NCBI RefSeq assembly: GCF_000373105.1
Contig: NZ_KB890442.1
Span: 19,112 to 83,111 of the forward strand
Source: Neolewinella persica DSM 23188
GTDB lineage: Bacteria > Bacteroidota > Bacteroidia > Chitinophagales > Saprospiraceae
DNA: 64,000 nucleotides
Direction: 5' to 3'
The notes below the pieces were generated by a model, which searched no databases, was not told the origin of the DNA, and saw nothing but the letters and a program-made list of their open reading frames with translations. This document shows positions 1 through 9,236 of the stretch, one piece after another (positions within the stretch are counted from its first letter, which is position 1; each line of letters begins with the position of its first letter). The position numbers and the translations under genes were made by a program.

Positions 1-54
1 GGCGGAGAATGCGGGAAGAATAATTGCCCGGTTGAGAGAAGTTTTAAGCCGTGA

Positions 55-1086
55 CTACTCTTGTTTTTCTACTGCGCTATCTTTCTTTTCCTTTTTTGCC
101 TGACGTTTAAAATAGCCCCTGAAAAACCAATTATGTTTTAATGCCTCCATGTTGGTAACAAGCTTTTCCGTTCCCAGGTCTAAATTGGCCAGTGTTGACT
201 TCAGGTGTCCAGCAGCCACGGAGTCTTTTACCAGCGTGCTAACTATTCCTTCTTCCTCCGTCAGGTCCCGTATCAGTACGTCCATTTTTTGGCTGGAGGC
301 TCGCAGGGCACCTGAAGTGAGTTCCAGATCTTTAAAAATGGCCTCCGTCCGAACCCTGATCAAGGTGTCTAAATTACTGCTCAACCGATTCACTTCTTCT
401 TCCAGTCCATCATCCTGGAGTAAATAGCCAAGATTCCCTTCCCCCTGCGAAACACTGGCCAGTAGTTGGTTTAAGTGCTGACTGGTTTTGCGGAAATTTT
501 GCGAGCTTTCCCGTAGGCCTTCGCTGCTGTTCAGCAGATTCATCGCCAGCGACTCGTCGTTCAGTAGCAGGCCCATAGTACCCTGGCCAATATTCATTTT
601 CTTGCTTATTTCCAGAAGGTTATCGGTGATTGCCGCTATTTTTTCGTTCGTCCGGGATAACTCACTGAGCATTCCGGCGATCTCCGTTTTTGGTTGGCTG
701 ATCAGTACATCGCCTGGTTCAATAAACGCCGCTTGCCCAATTCCCGGGTGTATGGTTACGATCATGTTACCAACGAGCCCATCGGTGACAATGTCTACGG
801 CGGCGTTCTTTCGCAGGAAGTTTCCGGCTTGGGCATCTAGTTCTAACTGGACCCTAAGGGTGGTGTCGTTCTCAATGGTAATGGTTTTGACTTCCCCGAT
901 ACCAATGCCGGAGAAGCGCACATTATTACCGGCTTGCAGGCCTTTAACGTCCTTGAAGTCGACGTAGGTAGTGATCGTATTTCCGAAAAAGTCAAGGCCG
1001 TCACTCACCCGCAATAAAGCATAGATGAACAAGGCACAGGCCACCGTAACGAAAATACCTAGTTTGAGTGGATTCGCTTTAACCAT
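55..1086 (-). CDS. mlaD: MlaD/MCE-family lipid transport protein
   Basis: Periplasmic substrate-binding subunit of an Mla-type phospholipid ABC transporter. The 343-residue protein has one N-terminal membrane anchor (about residues 9-25), then an MCE domain (about 40-120, with the typical 'GNNVRFSGIGIGEV' and 'GLVGNMIVTI' stretches), then a long helical tail. The ATG overlaps the end of the upstream ATPase gene by 8 bp, which indicates translational coupling. The gene order mlaE-mlaF-mlaD is the usual one. The family identification is firm; the lipid and direction of transport are inferred from the family. Confidence 0.9.
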   Translation of the reverse strand: MVKANPLKLGIFVTVACALFIYALLRVSDGLDFFGNTITTYVDFKDVKGLQAGNNVRFSGIGIGEVKTITIENDTTLRVQLELDAQAGNFLRKNAAVDIVTDGLVGNMIVTIHPGIGQAAFIEPGDVLISQPKTEIAGMLSELSRTNEKIAAITDNLLEISKKMNIGQGTMGLLLNDESLAMNLLNSSEGLRESSQNFRKTSQHLNQLLASVSQGEGNLGYLLQDDGLEEEVNRLSSNLDTLIRVRTEAIFKDLELTSGALRASSQKMDVLIRDLTEEEGIVSTLVKDSVAAGHLKSTLANLDLGTEKLVTNMEALKHNWFFRGYFKRQAKKEKKDSAVEKQE

Positions 1087-1861
1087 GATTTCTTTTATTA
1101 ATGTCTTTAAAAAAGGCGCTTACTTTCGGATCTTTCGATTCATCTAGCTCCTGATAAGTTCCTTCGGCGTAATTGATCCCGTCTGTGAGAATAATCACTC
1201 GGTTAGAGATTACGCGGGCACAATCCATGTCGTGGGTGATGATGATGGAAGCGGTACCGAGTTCATCCTGGAGCTTAAGCATCAGCTGAATGATTTCGTT
1301 GGCGGTGATGGGGTCCAGGCCGGTGGTCGGCTCGTCGTAAAGAATGATCTTAGGTTTAAGGATGAGCGTACGCGCCAGGGCAACCCGTCGCTTCATCCCG
1401 CCCGAGAGCTCGGCGGGCATAAGGTCGATGGCATCTTCCAGGCCTACACTTTTCAGAGAAGCCAAAATGAGTTGATCTTCGTCGGCACTGGCTTTGCGCT
1501 CGGGGTGTCTGCGCAGGGGAAACCTTAGGTTTTCCCTCACCGTCATGGAATCGTAGAGCGCACTTCCCTGAAAGAGAAAACCGACTTCCGTCCGGATCTC
1601 ATCTAAGGCTTTTTGATCCAGGTCGATAATCCGTTTCCCCAGAATTTCGATTTCCCCATCATCCGGATTCAGCAGCCGGACCAGGCATTTGATCAGTACG
1701 GATTTTCCCGAGCCAGACTTTCCAAGAATAACCAAATTCTCTCCCGGGAAGAGCTGAAGATCAAATCCTTTTAGTACCAGATTATTACCGAAAGCCTTGG
1801 TCAGGTTCCGTATTTCTATCAGGGGCGTTCCCTTCTTTTTATTTAACTGTTTGCTGGTCAT
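1079..1861 (-). CDS. mlaF: Mla-type ABC transporter ATPase
   Basis: Cytoplasmic ATPase of the MlaEFD-like lipid transporter, 260 residues, the normal size. Visible motifs are Walker A GKSGSGKS (47-54), signature LSGGMKRR (152-159), Walker B ILYDEP (172-177) and a switch His in 'IITHDM'. It overlaps the permease gene upstream by 4 bp and mlaD downstream by 8 bp, so the three genes form one tight operon on the minus strand. Confidence 0.93.
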   Translation of the reverse strand: MTSKQLNKKKGTPLIEIRNLTKAFGNNLVLKGFDLQLFPGENLVILGKSGSGKSVLIKCLVRLLNPDDGEIEILGKRIIDLDQKALDEIRTEVGFLFQGSALYDSMTVRENLRFPLRRHPERKASADEDQLILASLKSVGLEDAIDLMPAELSGGMKRRVALARTLILKPKIILYDEPTTGLDPITANEIIQLMLKLQDELGTASIIITHDMDCARVISNRVIILTDGINYAEGTYQELDESKDPKVSAFFKDINKRNHG

Positions 1862-2631
1862 ATCTCATAGAATATATCCGCAATGAGGACGGCCAGGAAG
1901 TCAACCAGGAAAAGCAAAAGGCTCGAAACCACTACGGCGGAATTGGCTGCGGTGCCTACTCCTGCGGTCCCTTTACTGGAATAGTAGCCTTTATAGCACC
2001 CAACCAAACCGATGACGAGGCCGAAGAAGAAAGTCTTCACCGTTGCGGGAATGATGTCTCCGACAGCCATGGCACCGAAAGACCGGCTAAAATATAAGGA
2101 CATGCTCACCTGCCCCCGGGTCGATTCAATGAAATAGGAACCCAATAAGCCTACGGCGTCCGCCGAAATCGTGAGAAGTGGTACCATCAGGATACAGGCC
2201 CATACCCTGGTGACCACCAAATATTTAAACGGGTTCGTACCGGAAACTTCCATAGCATCGATTTGCTCAGTTACCTTCATCGAACCTAACTCCGCGCCAA
2301 TACCCGAGCCTATTTTTCCGGCACAAATCAATGCGGTTACTACCGGGCCAATCTCGCGGACAAAGGCAATACCCACCATGTCTGGCATATAGGCTACCGC
2401 CCCGAAGTCAATCATGGTTGGACGCAGCTGCAGCGTCAGGACTAACCCCATAATAAAACCAGTAGCCAACACCAGGAACAGGGACTTGTAACCAATAGCA
2501 AAACACTGGTGGACCAGTTCTTTTCCCTCAAAGGGGCGACTTAGCGCAGCTCGGAAAAACCTCGCAGCGAACGAAGACAGCGCACCAATTTCTTCGAATA
2601 CATCAATTACAGCCGAGCGAATATTTCCCAT
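1858..2631 (-). CDS. mlaE: MlaE-family ABC transporter permease
   Basis: Inner-membrane permease of the lipid transporter (MlaE/DUF140 family), 257 residues with five to six hydrophobic segments. The family core is clear around residues 80-140 ('FVREIGPVVTALICAGKIG' and 'LGSMKVTEQIDAM'). It is the first gene of the mlaEFD operon. Its promoter should lie in 2632-2800, where I see no strong TAnnTTTG box. Confidence 0.92.
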   Translation of the reverse strand: MGNIRSAVIDVFEEIGALSSFAARFFRAALSRPFEGKELVHQCFAIGYKSLFLVLATGFIMGLVLTLQLRPTMIDFGAVAYMPDMVGIAFVREIGPVVTALICAGKIGSGIGAELGSMKVTEQIDAMEVSGTNPFKYLVVTRVWACILMVPLLTISADAVGLLGSYFIESTRGQVSMSLYFSRSFGAMAVGDIIPATVKTFFFGLVIGLVGCYKGYYSSKGTAGVGTAANSAVVVSSLLLFLVDFLAVLIADIFYEI

Positions 2632-2801
2632 ACAAGGTTGGTTTTACAAAACCAAATTAGGGCAGTAGCCCTAATTTAATGGTGACTTCAATCATTGTTT
2701 TCGCTGATCGTTAGCTCCTGATATGCGTAGAGGAGGGAGCAAATTTGTGTAAGTACTGGATGCATCCAGTACCACCTTCCATTTTCCTAAATTAATCAAC
2801 C

Positions 2802-3449
2802 ATGCTTTCCAAATTATCCTTCTTCCTCTTTGTTCTGCTTGCGGCGGGAAGCCTTAACGGGCAATTCATGAATAGCGGTGATTTTCTCATGGGATCCACC
2901 GTCGGCTTCTCTGCCACCAGCTCCAAGATCAGCCAGTCTTCCTCTGTTGGAACCGGAGAAAAAACACCAAGGTCCTTACAAATCAATTTGAGTCCTAACA
3001 TCGGCTACTTCCTGATGGATGACTTTGCGCTTGGTATCGGAATGGATTACACACATAGCTACCAACGGGATGCAGACAATAACCGCCGGACCGACAGTGA
3101 TTTTCTTTTTGGTCCCTTCGTACGGTATTATGTCCCGGTAAAAGAACGGATGGCTTTCTTTGGCGTACTGGGTTTTGGTTTTGGAAACTCCTCCAACGAG
3201 AACCTTTTACTGGCGGGAAACCAAAGCGTGAGCAGCAATATTTTTGCTGTCGGTGTGGGCCCGGGCTTTACCATTTTGTCCAGCAACTCCATTGGCATCG
3301 AAACCATTTTTAAGTACAACTTTGCCCGCAGCAAATTCGATACGGAGTTGGCTGGTGTAAAAACTTCTACAACTACCAACACCAATCAGTTTGATATTTC
3401 TCTCGGGGTACAACTGTATTTTGGAGGACTGATCCGTGCGCAAAAATAA
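2802..3449 (+). CDS. Outer-membrane beta-barrel protein (porin-like family)
   Basis: 215-residue exported protein. A cleavable signal peptide ends near 'GSLNGQF' (about residue 20). The rest alternates polar and hydrophobic residues, with Gly/aromatic strands such as 'FGVLGFGFGNS' and a C-terminal strand 'GVQLYFGGL', typical of small eight-stranded barrels. It is divergent from the mla operon and convergent with the DUF302 gene, with a shared hairpin at 3459-3514. Specific function is unknown. Confidence 0.75.
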   Translation: MLSKLSFFLFVLLAAGSLNGQFMNSGDFLMGSTVGFSATSSKISQSSSVGTGEKTPRSLQINLSPNIGYFLMDDFALGIGMDYTHSYQRDADNNRRTDSDFLFGPFVRYYVPVKERMAFFGVLGFGFGNSSNENLLLAGNQSVSSNIFAVGVGPGFTILSSNSIGIETIFKYNFARSKFDTELAGVKTSTTTNTNQFDISLGVQLYFGGLIRAQK

Positions 3450-3458
3450 AGCGGTGCT

Positions 3459-3514
3459 ATGCACGGTCACTCCAGGTCATAGTTTTAAAAACCACCTGAA
3501 GTGACCGAGTGCAT
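3459..3514. terminator. Bidirectional hairpin between convergent genes
   Basis: Inverted repeat of about 19 bp: arm ATGCACGGTCACTCCAGGT (3459-3477) against an almost complementary arm at 3494-3514, with a 16-nt loop rich in A and T. It lies between two converging stop codons, so a two-way terminator is the natural reading. Confidence 0.65.
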
Positions 3515-3522
3515 TATAAAAG

Positions 3523-3912
3523 CTAAATGCTATTTAGCACCCTCATCAATTTTTCTTGAACCTCTGCTGCCGGGGCTTCTAAATCAGGGTTTTCAACGGC
3601 CCCCATCGCCGCAGAAGGATCAATGATGGCAATTTCAACAGCTCCATTCTCTAATTCACGAAGTGTTACATTACATGGTAACATCGTACTTATAGTTGGT
3701 TCTATGCTAATTACTTTGTCAGCATAAACAGGACTACATGCACCTAAAATAAGGTGAGGCAAATAGTCTTTATTTAATTTTTTCTTCATAGTGGCCTGCA
3801 GGTCAATTTCTGTAAGCACGCCAAAGCCTTCTTTTTTTAGTGCTGCTTCTACCTTTGGGCGAATAGCCGCAACGGTGGTGCTGCTAATTGTTCTTGAGTT
3901 GTAATACTTCAT
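3523..3912 (-). CDS. DUF302 domain-containing protein
   Basis: 129-residue cytoplasmic protein matching the DUF302 family: 'VEAALKKEGFGVLTEIDLQATMKKKL', then 'LILGACSPVYADKVI' and 'LPCNVTLRELENGAVEIAIIDP'. The family is often found near metal and stress genes, but its biochemical role is not established. It lies 55 bp downstream of the P-type ATPase on the same strand, so co-transcription is possible. Confidence 0.85.
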   Translation of the reverse strand: MKYYNSRTISSTTVAAIRPKVEAALKKEGFGVLTEIDLQATMKKKLNKDYLPHLILGACSPVYADKVISIEPTISTMLPCNVTLRELENGAVEIAIIDPSAAMGAVENPDLEAPAAEVQEKLMRVLNSI

Positions 3913-3967
3913 TGCTTGTTTTTTTAGATTGTTTTAAAAAATTGAAAAGATTTCCGGTTTTGTGTGT

Positions 3968-6736
3968 CTATACGTTGAATGGTATTTCTTTTTCCGTATG
4001 GCCCAATAAGCCGGCCTTCTTCAGTAGCCTGATAATCAGTACAGGGATCAAGCCCAGCAGAACGGGGACAACTATTGTAAGCCAATCGGTAATAAGCGCT
4101 AAGCCCAGTACCTCGCGAACGTTCGATAGTGCGTAAGCGACCCCGGTTAAGAGTACGCACAACAGAATCGCCAGCCATACATACTTGTTCCTGGTAATAA
4201 CGTTGCTGAAAAATGCAGCCTCTTTATCGGGCATGCTGAAGACGTGCCACAACTGAGCGCTGAGTAAACTATAAAAGATCAGGTTGTTGCTCTGCCTGGA
4301 TGAGTACCCCAGCATATCCTGAGTAAAGTATGCTCCAGACAGTACCACAACGCAGATCACCAGCGCGTAGACGCCGATTTCAGACCACGCTTTCCGGTCC
4401 AGAAAACCTTCCTTTCGGGTGCGGGGTGGACGGTGCATTACGTTTTCATTGGTTTCCGTAAAACCGAGCGCCAAGGCGGGAAAGACATCGGTAACCATAT
4501 TGAGGAACAAAATCTGCAAGGGGAGTAGTGGAGCGGCAAAATCAACCATAAAGGAGGCCCCGATGATCAGTAACTCACTCAGATTACAAGAGAGCAGGTA
4601 GACGACGAAGAGGCGGACATTGTCGAATATCCCCCGTCCCATTCGGATGGCCTCCACGATGGCGGCGAAAGAGTTGTCTTGCAGAATGAGGTCAGCTGCT
4701 TCTTTGGCCGCGTCCGTACCGCCCTCGCCCATGGCGATACCGATATCGGCCCGGCGGATGGCCGGCGCGTCGTTCACCCCGTCACCCGCCATGCCGACTA
4801 CGAACCCTGCTTGCTGAAACCTGGAAAGCAGGATGAGCTTTTGCTCTGGCGTTACCCTGGCGTAAATGTTGCCCTTCGGTGCTTCGTTAACCGTACCTTG
4901 TACCTGCGGCCCCGCCACCACTGTAGTCTGCGGCCCCGCTAAATCCGCCCCCGTAATTACCTCAGTTTCATCATCTTCATCGATCAGTCCTGTCCGCAAA
5001 CCAATATTCCGGGCGGTAGCGGGGTGATCCCCCGTCGCCATGACGACCCTGATGCCCGCTGCCTGACAATCATCGATCGCGCGCCGGATGCCGTCCCGGG
5101 GAGGATCCCAAAAAGAAATCAGTCCTAGGAGGGTTAAATCCCGGGCAAAGTTATCTTCTTCGACGGCTCCCTCACGGAAAGCAAATGCGAGAACTTTCAA
5201 GCCTTTCTCCGCCAATGCCTTCGCCTCCGCCAGCCAGTCCTCAGAATTTAATGCTCCACTCCTTCCGTCGGTGGTAAGTGCTTGACCGCAACGAGCCAGA
5301 ACCGTCCCCGGTGCCCCTTTTACGCACGTTAGTTCGGGGAGCCTGGCACCAACGCTTTTGTGTAGGGTAGCCATCATGGAAGACTCGCTGGAAAAGGGTA
5401 TTTCCCGCCACCGGGGCCAACTGCCCCGAACGCTTTTGGGGTGTTTGCCCAAGGCGACAGCGAACCTCAGCAGCGCAATTTCCAGCGGATCACCAACGGT
5501 ATCAGTTTCACCCTTACCGGTGACCTCAGCGTTATTACAAAGTACGGAGACATTCAGCAGCCACCCAATTGATTGATTTTTATCCAAATCGGTCAATTGT
5601 TCCACCGACGTATAGCTGGGAAGCACTCGCCCTGAAGGATCAGACCAGGGGGAGGAGACTCCGCTCACCTCCAGGCGGTTTTCGGTCAGGGTGCCCGTCT
5701 TGTCAATCATTAATACCTGCGTTTGGCCCAGAGTTTCTGCCGCGCTCAGGGTTTTAACCACCACCCTGCGGCGGGCCAGACGTACCATCCCGATGGCCAG
5801 GGTAAGGGTAGCCACCACCGGGAGACCTTCAGGAATAGCGGCCACCGCAAGGGCAATCGCCGTTTTAACCACAAGGTAAAAATCATTGCCTTCGTATAAG
5901 CCCAATACCAGGATCGCAGCAGCAATAGCCAGCGTAAGCCAAATCAGGCGATGGCTCAGGCGGGCAAGCTTTTTGTCGAAGGGGCTGTCAGCTGATTGGC
6001 TCTGACTGGTGATGCTGACGAGCCGGCCCAGCTGCGTGTCGTCCCCCGTCGCGGTGATCAGCGCCAGGCCATTTCCTCTATTTACGATGGTACCCTGGCT
6101 GACGATGTTTCGGCGGTCATCAACGGAGGGGTCATCACTTGCCTCTTTAGCTACCTTACTCACCGAAGCACTCTCTCCGGTAAGGATCGATTCGTTAATA
6201 GATAAGTTGGTCTGTTGCACTAAACGGGCATCGGCCGGCACGAGCACTCCCGCTTCGAGGCTAATCAGGTCTCCCGGAACCAAGTCTTTGGCATCAATCT
6301 CCAGCAGCTGCTCATCCCGGTAAACGGCTGCCCGGTGGCTGCCCAGATTACGCAGTGCCTCCATGGTTCGTCGGGCACTCCACTCCATGATGAAGCCAAT
6401 AATTGCATTGAGTAGGATGACGGCTAGTATGGCCCAACTTTCTTCCCGTTCCCCGTACCAATAAGAAACACCTGCAGCAACGGCCAGTACGCCTACCAGC
6501 GGGCTCCAGAACTGACTAAGGAGAATCATCCAAAGGGAAGTTTCTTTAACGACGCTTATGCGGTTCAGGCCATACAGGCGCAGCCGCATACTGGCTTCCT
6601 TTTGGGTGAGTCCGGTTTTATTGCTGACGTAGGATTGCGCTTGGGGCACCTCGCCATTCAGGTGAGGTGTCGGGCGAACTGCCGGTTCGCCCCGGATCGG
6701 AAGGTTTTCACTTAACGGCCTGCTGGAGGGTTTCAA
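3968..6736 (-). CDS. P2-type cation-transporting ATPase (Ca2+/Na+ type)
   Basis: 922-residue P-type ATPase. Order seen: cation-ATPase N-domain (about 33-65), actuator motif TGES (186-189), PEGLP in the fourth membrane segment (302-306), phosphorylation motif DKTGTLT with Asp345, MATGDH (567-571), hinge GDGVNDAP (651-658), and six C-terminal membrane segments. PEGLP points to the SERCA/PMCA-like P2 group; the ion is not certain. The loop before 'YARVTPEQK' holds 'AGPQTTVVAGPQVQGT' (600-614), encoded by a copy of the dispersed GC-rich word (4898-4916) and a shorter second copy (4927-4940), so this surface loop seems repeat-derived. Confidence 0.9.
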   Translation of the reverse strand: MKPSSRPLSENLPIRGEPAVRPTPHLNGEVPQAQSYVSNKTGLTQKEASMRLRLYGLNRISVVKETSLWMILLSQFWSPLVGVLAVAAGVSYWYGEREESWAILAVILLNAIIGFIMEWSARRTMEALRNLGSHRAAVYRDEQLLEIDAKDLVPGDLISLEAGVLVPADARLVQQTNLSINESILTGESASVSKVAKEASDDPSVDDRRNIVSQGTIVNRGNGLALITATGDDTQLGRLVSITSQSQSADSPFDKKLARLSHRLIWLTLAIAAAILVLGLYEGNDFYLVVKTAIALAVAAIPEGLPVVATLTLAIGMVRLARRRVVVKTLSAAETLGQTQVLMIDKTGTLTENRLEVSGVSSPWSDPSGRVLPSYTSVEQLTDLDKNQSIGWLLNVSVLCNNAEVTGKGETDTVGDPLEIALLRFAVALGKHPKSVRGSWPRWREIPFSSESSMMATLHKSVGARLPELTCVKGAPGTVLARCGQALTTDGRSGALNSEDWLAEAKALAEKGLKVLAFAFREGAVEEDNFARDLTLLGLISFWDPPRDGIRRAIDDCQAAGIRVVMATGDHPATARNIGLRTGLIDEDDETEVITGADLAGPQTTVVAGPQVQGTVNEAPKGNIYARVTPEQKLILLSRFQQAGFVVGMAGDGVNDAPAIRRADIGIAMGEGGTDAAKEAADLILQDNSFAAIVEAIRMGRGIFDNVRLFVVYLLSCNLSELLIIGASFMVDFAAPLLPLQILFLNMVTDVFPALALGFTETNENVMHRPPRTRKEGFLDRKAWSEIGVYALVICVVVLSGAYFTQDMLGYSSRQSNNLIFYSLLSAQLWHVFSMPDKEAAFFSNVITRNKYVWLAILLCVLLTGVAYALSNVREVLGLALITDWLTIVVPVLLGLIPVLIIRLLKKAGLLGHTEKEIPFNV
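4898..4916 (+). repeat. GC-rich dispersed word, copy 1 (inside P-type ATPase)
   Basis: TTGTACCTGCGGCCCCGCC. It is intragenic and antisense to the ATPase, where it encodes AGPQVQ. A truncated neighbour, TCTGCGGCCCCGCT, sits at 4927-4940 and encodes AGPQ in the same frame. Confidence 0.65.
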
Positions 6737-6771
6737 AATAGCTTCAAATTATGCCTTTTTAATGAATGATT

Positions 6772-6948
6772 CTAAGTCGGCATTGCTTCGGAAAATTGCT
6801 TGAGTGCCTCTACTGCTTCGCATCCGTACATTACCGCAGGCCCCCCACCTATCAGCACGGCCACTCCGATCGTTTCCATGATTTCATCTTGTGTTGCACC
6901 AGTTTTCAGGGATTCATGTACATGAAAGGTGATACAGTCAGTACACCG
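6772..6948 (-). pseudogene. 3' remnant of an AhpD-like/carboxymuconolactone decarboxylase gene
   Basis: Read on the minus strand, this gives the C-terminal ~58 residues of an AhpD-like protein: 'CTDCITFHVHESLKTGAT', 'IGVAVLIGGGPAVMYGCEA', then 'EALKQFSEAMPT' and a stop. The usual CxxC active-site pair with its following His is present. No start codon or N-terminal half exists; upstream the sequence turns directly into an Hsp20 gene in another frame. This is a truncated gene left by a deletion. Confidence 0.8.
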
Positions 6949-7187
6949 TCCTCAAGGGAGATATTGAAATCTTCCTTTTCCATTCCTGGGGTGGCCAGCT
7001 CGATGGCCAGGCTGTTTTCCGTCTCCGAAATGTTGGCGGCGGGGAGGTCTTTTCCGTTACGGAAAGCATCGAAAAAGTGGTCGTTCAAATCCCAGTTGTC
7101 CAGCAAGTGGCGGAAAGGGGCGAAGGCGGGTGTGTAGGGGGAGGCGGGTTTTACCGCTCCTTTGATCCCCTAGTTGTTGTTTGACAT
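6933..7187 (-). pseudogene. 5' remnant of a small heat-shock protein (Hsp20) gene
   Basis: From the ATG at 7185-7187 the minus strand encodes MSNNN, an in-frame TAG, then about 78 more residues ('LLDNWDLNDHFFDAF', 'DLPAANISETENSLAIELA', 'GMEKEDFNISLEDGVLTVS'). This is the N-terminal arm and first strands of an Hsp20/alpha-crystallin domain. It stops where the typical 'DGVLTVS' strand should continue; the DNA then becomes the AhpD-like remnant. There are thus two lesions, an early nonsense codon and a 3' deletion. The MSNNN start looks genuine for this family, so a later start is less likely. Confidence 0.78.
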
Positions 7188-7570
7188 AATCAGGTGATTT
7201 ATGGGTTAGTAAATATTTAGGATAAAATTACATTCGGTGGCTTTGGATAGCGATGACGGTAGTCAGTGCCCGGGATGACTTTGTTCAGTTTATGGTAATT
7301 TTTGAGGGCGCGGCCGCTGGGTGCAATGAAGACTTCAGAGGAGCAGGCTATGAGCGTAGGTTCGTAGCACGACCGTTAATGGGGCCGGAAGGATCCCCGG
7401 GGGCTCTCTGTGCCGGCTTTAACTGAAAACACCGGCCAAAATCATTGGGCTCCCTTGCCCGAACGGGCCGCAAGCCCAACCATTGCCTGAATAATAAAAT
7501 TGAACGCCGAGTCCGGAATACTGAACCCTTGTTCCTACCTTAACCACTACATCCACCTCATCGAACAACC
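7188..7570. other. Intergenic stretch without a gene
   Basis: Holds GC-word copy 2 and a 17-bp string at 7250-7266 that recurs exactly at 50048-50064. A GC-rich stretch near 7381-7440 can form local hairpins. No coding region with a recognisable product was seen. Confidence 0.5.
7307..7326 (-). repeat. GC-rich dispersed word, copy 2
   Basis: GGCGCGGCCGCTGGGTGCAA on the plus strand. It is intergenic, about 120 bp upstream of the Hsp20 remnant and oriented with its TGCACC end away from that gene, as a promoter-linked copy would be. Confidence 0.6.
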
Positions 7571-9160
7571 ATGCGCTATCTTCTTCCCCTGCTCCTGTTA
7601 ACCCTCCTTTGCTCCTGCGGCCCCGCCCAAAATGGCGCCACGGATAAAGAACGTCCAAAGCCAAATATCCTCTTTATTATGTCGGATGATCACGCCCAAC
7701 GCGCCATCTCCGCCTATACCGACGAACTGATCCAGACACCCAACCTGGACCGTATTGCTAACGAGGGGATGCTCTTCCGGAACAGTTTCGTCACCAACTC
7801 AATCTGCGCACCAAGCCGCGCTGCGATCATGACGGGGAAATACAGCCACCTCAATGGTAAGATTGATAACCTGAGCCCATTTAATCCCAACCAATGGACG
7901 TTCACCGAAGAACTCCACGACGCGGGCTATCGTACTTCCCTGATCGGTAAACACCACCTGCAGGCGCTTCCACGCGGCTTTGATGAATTTCACGGACTGA
8001 TCGGCCAGGGCAGCTACTACTCGCCCGTTTTTGTCCATAATGGTGACACCCTGGACGCCGTAGAGGGCTATACTTCCACGGTCATCACCGATTACGCCCT
8101 GGCGGAGTTGAAACACAGTGCAGCAGATACTTCCGGCCAACCCTTTTGCATGCTCTACTGGCACAAAGCCCCGCACCGCAACTGGATGCCGGATACTTCG
8201 GATCTACCCGGCCTGCTGGACAAAAAGTACCCCATACCGGCCAATCTCCGGGACGAATACAAAGGCCGCCGCGCCGCCGAGCACGCGGATATGCGCATCG
8301 CCGACATGTTTACCAGTCATGACCTGAAGGTAACGGGCGACTACCAAAACCCTGACCCGGGGACCGGTGGTGCTGGCTTTATCACCAACCCTAATTTTGA
8401 CCAGGTTAAAAACTTCGCCTACCAAATGAGCCGCCTGACCCCCGCCCAGCAAAAAGCCTGGGAACCCTTCCTGAAAAGGGTAGGGGAAGAATGGCTGGAC
8501 GTAAAGGGAACCGACCGGGAGTTGGAGTGGCGCTACCAACGCTACATGCAGGATTACCTCGCCAGTGTGAAGTCTGTTGACGACAACGTCGGTCGCGTGC
8601 TGGACTACCTGGACGAAAGCGGACTGGACGAAAACACCATCGTTATCTATACCTCCGATCAGGGGTTCTATCTCGGCGAGCATGGCTGGTACGACAAGCG
8701 CTTCATGTACGAAGAAAGCCACCGGACACCACTGATGATCCGCTTCCCGGCGGCGGTAGCCGCCGGCTCCAGTACCGGTGAACTGGTGCTCAACATCGAC
8801 CTCGGGTCAACGTTGCTGGACTACGCCGGGGTGACGCCTCCGGCCGACGTTCAGGGCCAATCGCTTCGCCCCATCCTGGAAGGCCGTAACCCGGAAGACT
8901 GGCGGGAGGACATCTACTACCGCTACTACCAACAAATGAACAGCTACCACCGTGTGGCCCGCCACGAAGGCGTCCGCGGTGATCGCTATAAACTGATCCA
9001 CTTCACCGAACCCGGCTTCGAAGGTTACGAACTTTATGATCTGGAAGAGGATCCTTCGGAAATGCATAACCGGATCGACGATCCGGAGTTAGAGGCGGTA
9101 AAAACTAAGCTGATGGAACGATTGGGGGAGCAGCGGGTGGCGCTTAAGGTGGTGGATTAA
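7571..9160 (+). CDS. Sulfatase (type I, formylglycine-dependent), lipoprotein
   Basis: 529-residue sulfatase. The N-terminus has a lipoprotein signal (LLLTLLCSC, probable lipid Cys16). Metal ligands are in 'NILFIMSDDH' (Asp39, Asp40). The activation motif CAPSRAAIMTG has Cys79 as the residue converted to formylglycine. Further metal ligands are in 'IVIYTSDQGFYLGEHG'. The closest functional groups are polysaccharide sulfatases acting outside the cell or in the periplasm; the sugar substrate cannot be read from sequence. No maturase or glycoside hydrolase is adjacent. Confidence 0.88.
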   Translation: MRYLLPLLLLTLLCSCGPAQNGATDKERPKPNILFIMSDDHAQRAISAYTDELIQTPNLDRIANEGMLFRNSFVTNSICAPSRAAIMTGKYSHLNGKIDNLSPFNPNQWTFTEELHDAGYRTSLIGKHHLQALPRGFDEFHGLIGQGSYYSPVFVHNGDTLDAVEGYTSTVITDYALAELKHSAADTSGQPFCMLYWHKAPHRNWMPDTSDLPGLLDKKYPIPANLRDEYKGRRAAEHADMRIADMFTSHDLKVTGDYQNPDPGTGGAGFITNPNFDQVKNFAYQMSRLTPAQQKAWEPFLKRVGEEWLDVKGTDRELEWRYQRYMQDYLASVKSVDDNVGRVLDYLDESGLDENTIVIYTSDQGFYLGEHGWYDKRFMYEESHRTPLMIRFPAAVAAGSSTGELVLNIDLGSTLLDYAGVTPPADVQGQSLRPILEGRNPEDWREDIYYRYYQQMNSYHRVARHEGVRGDRYKLIHFTEPGFEGYELYDLEEDPSEMHNRIDDPELEAVKTKLMERLGEQRVALKVVD

Positions 9161-9236
9161 CGAAAACGAGGGTTTTCCTTGATCTTCTGGATCTGCGGTC
9201 ACCTCTCGCTATACAGGACGACCTTCCGGGCCTGTT

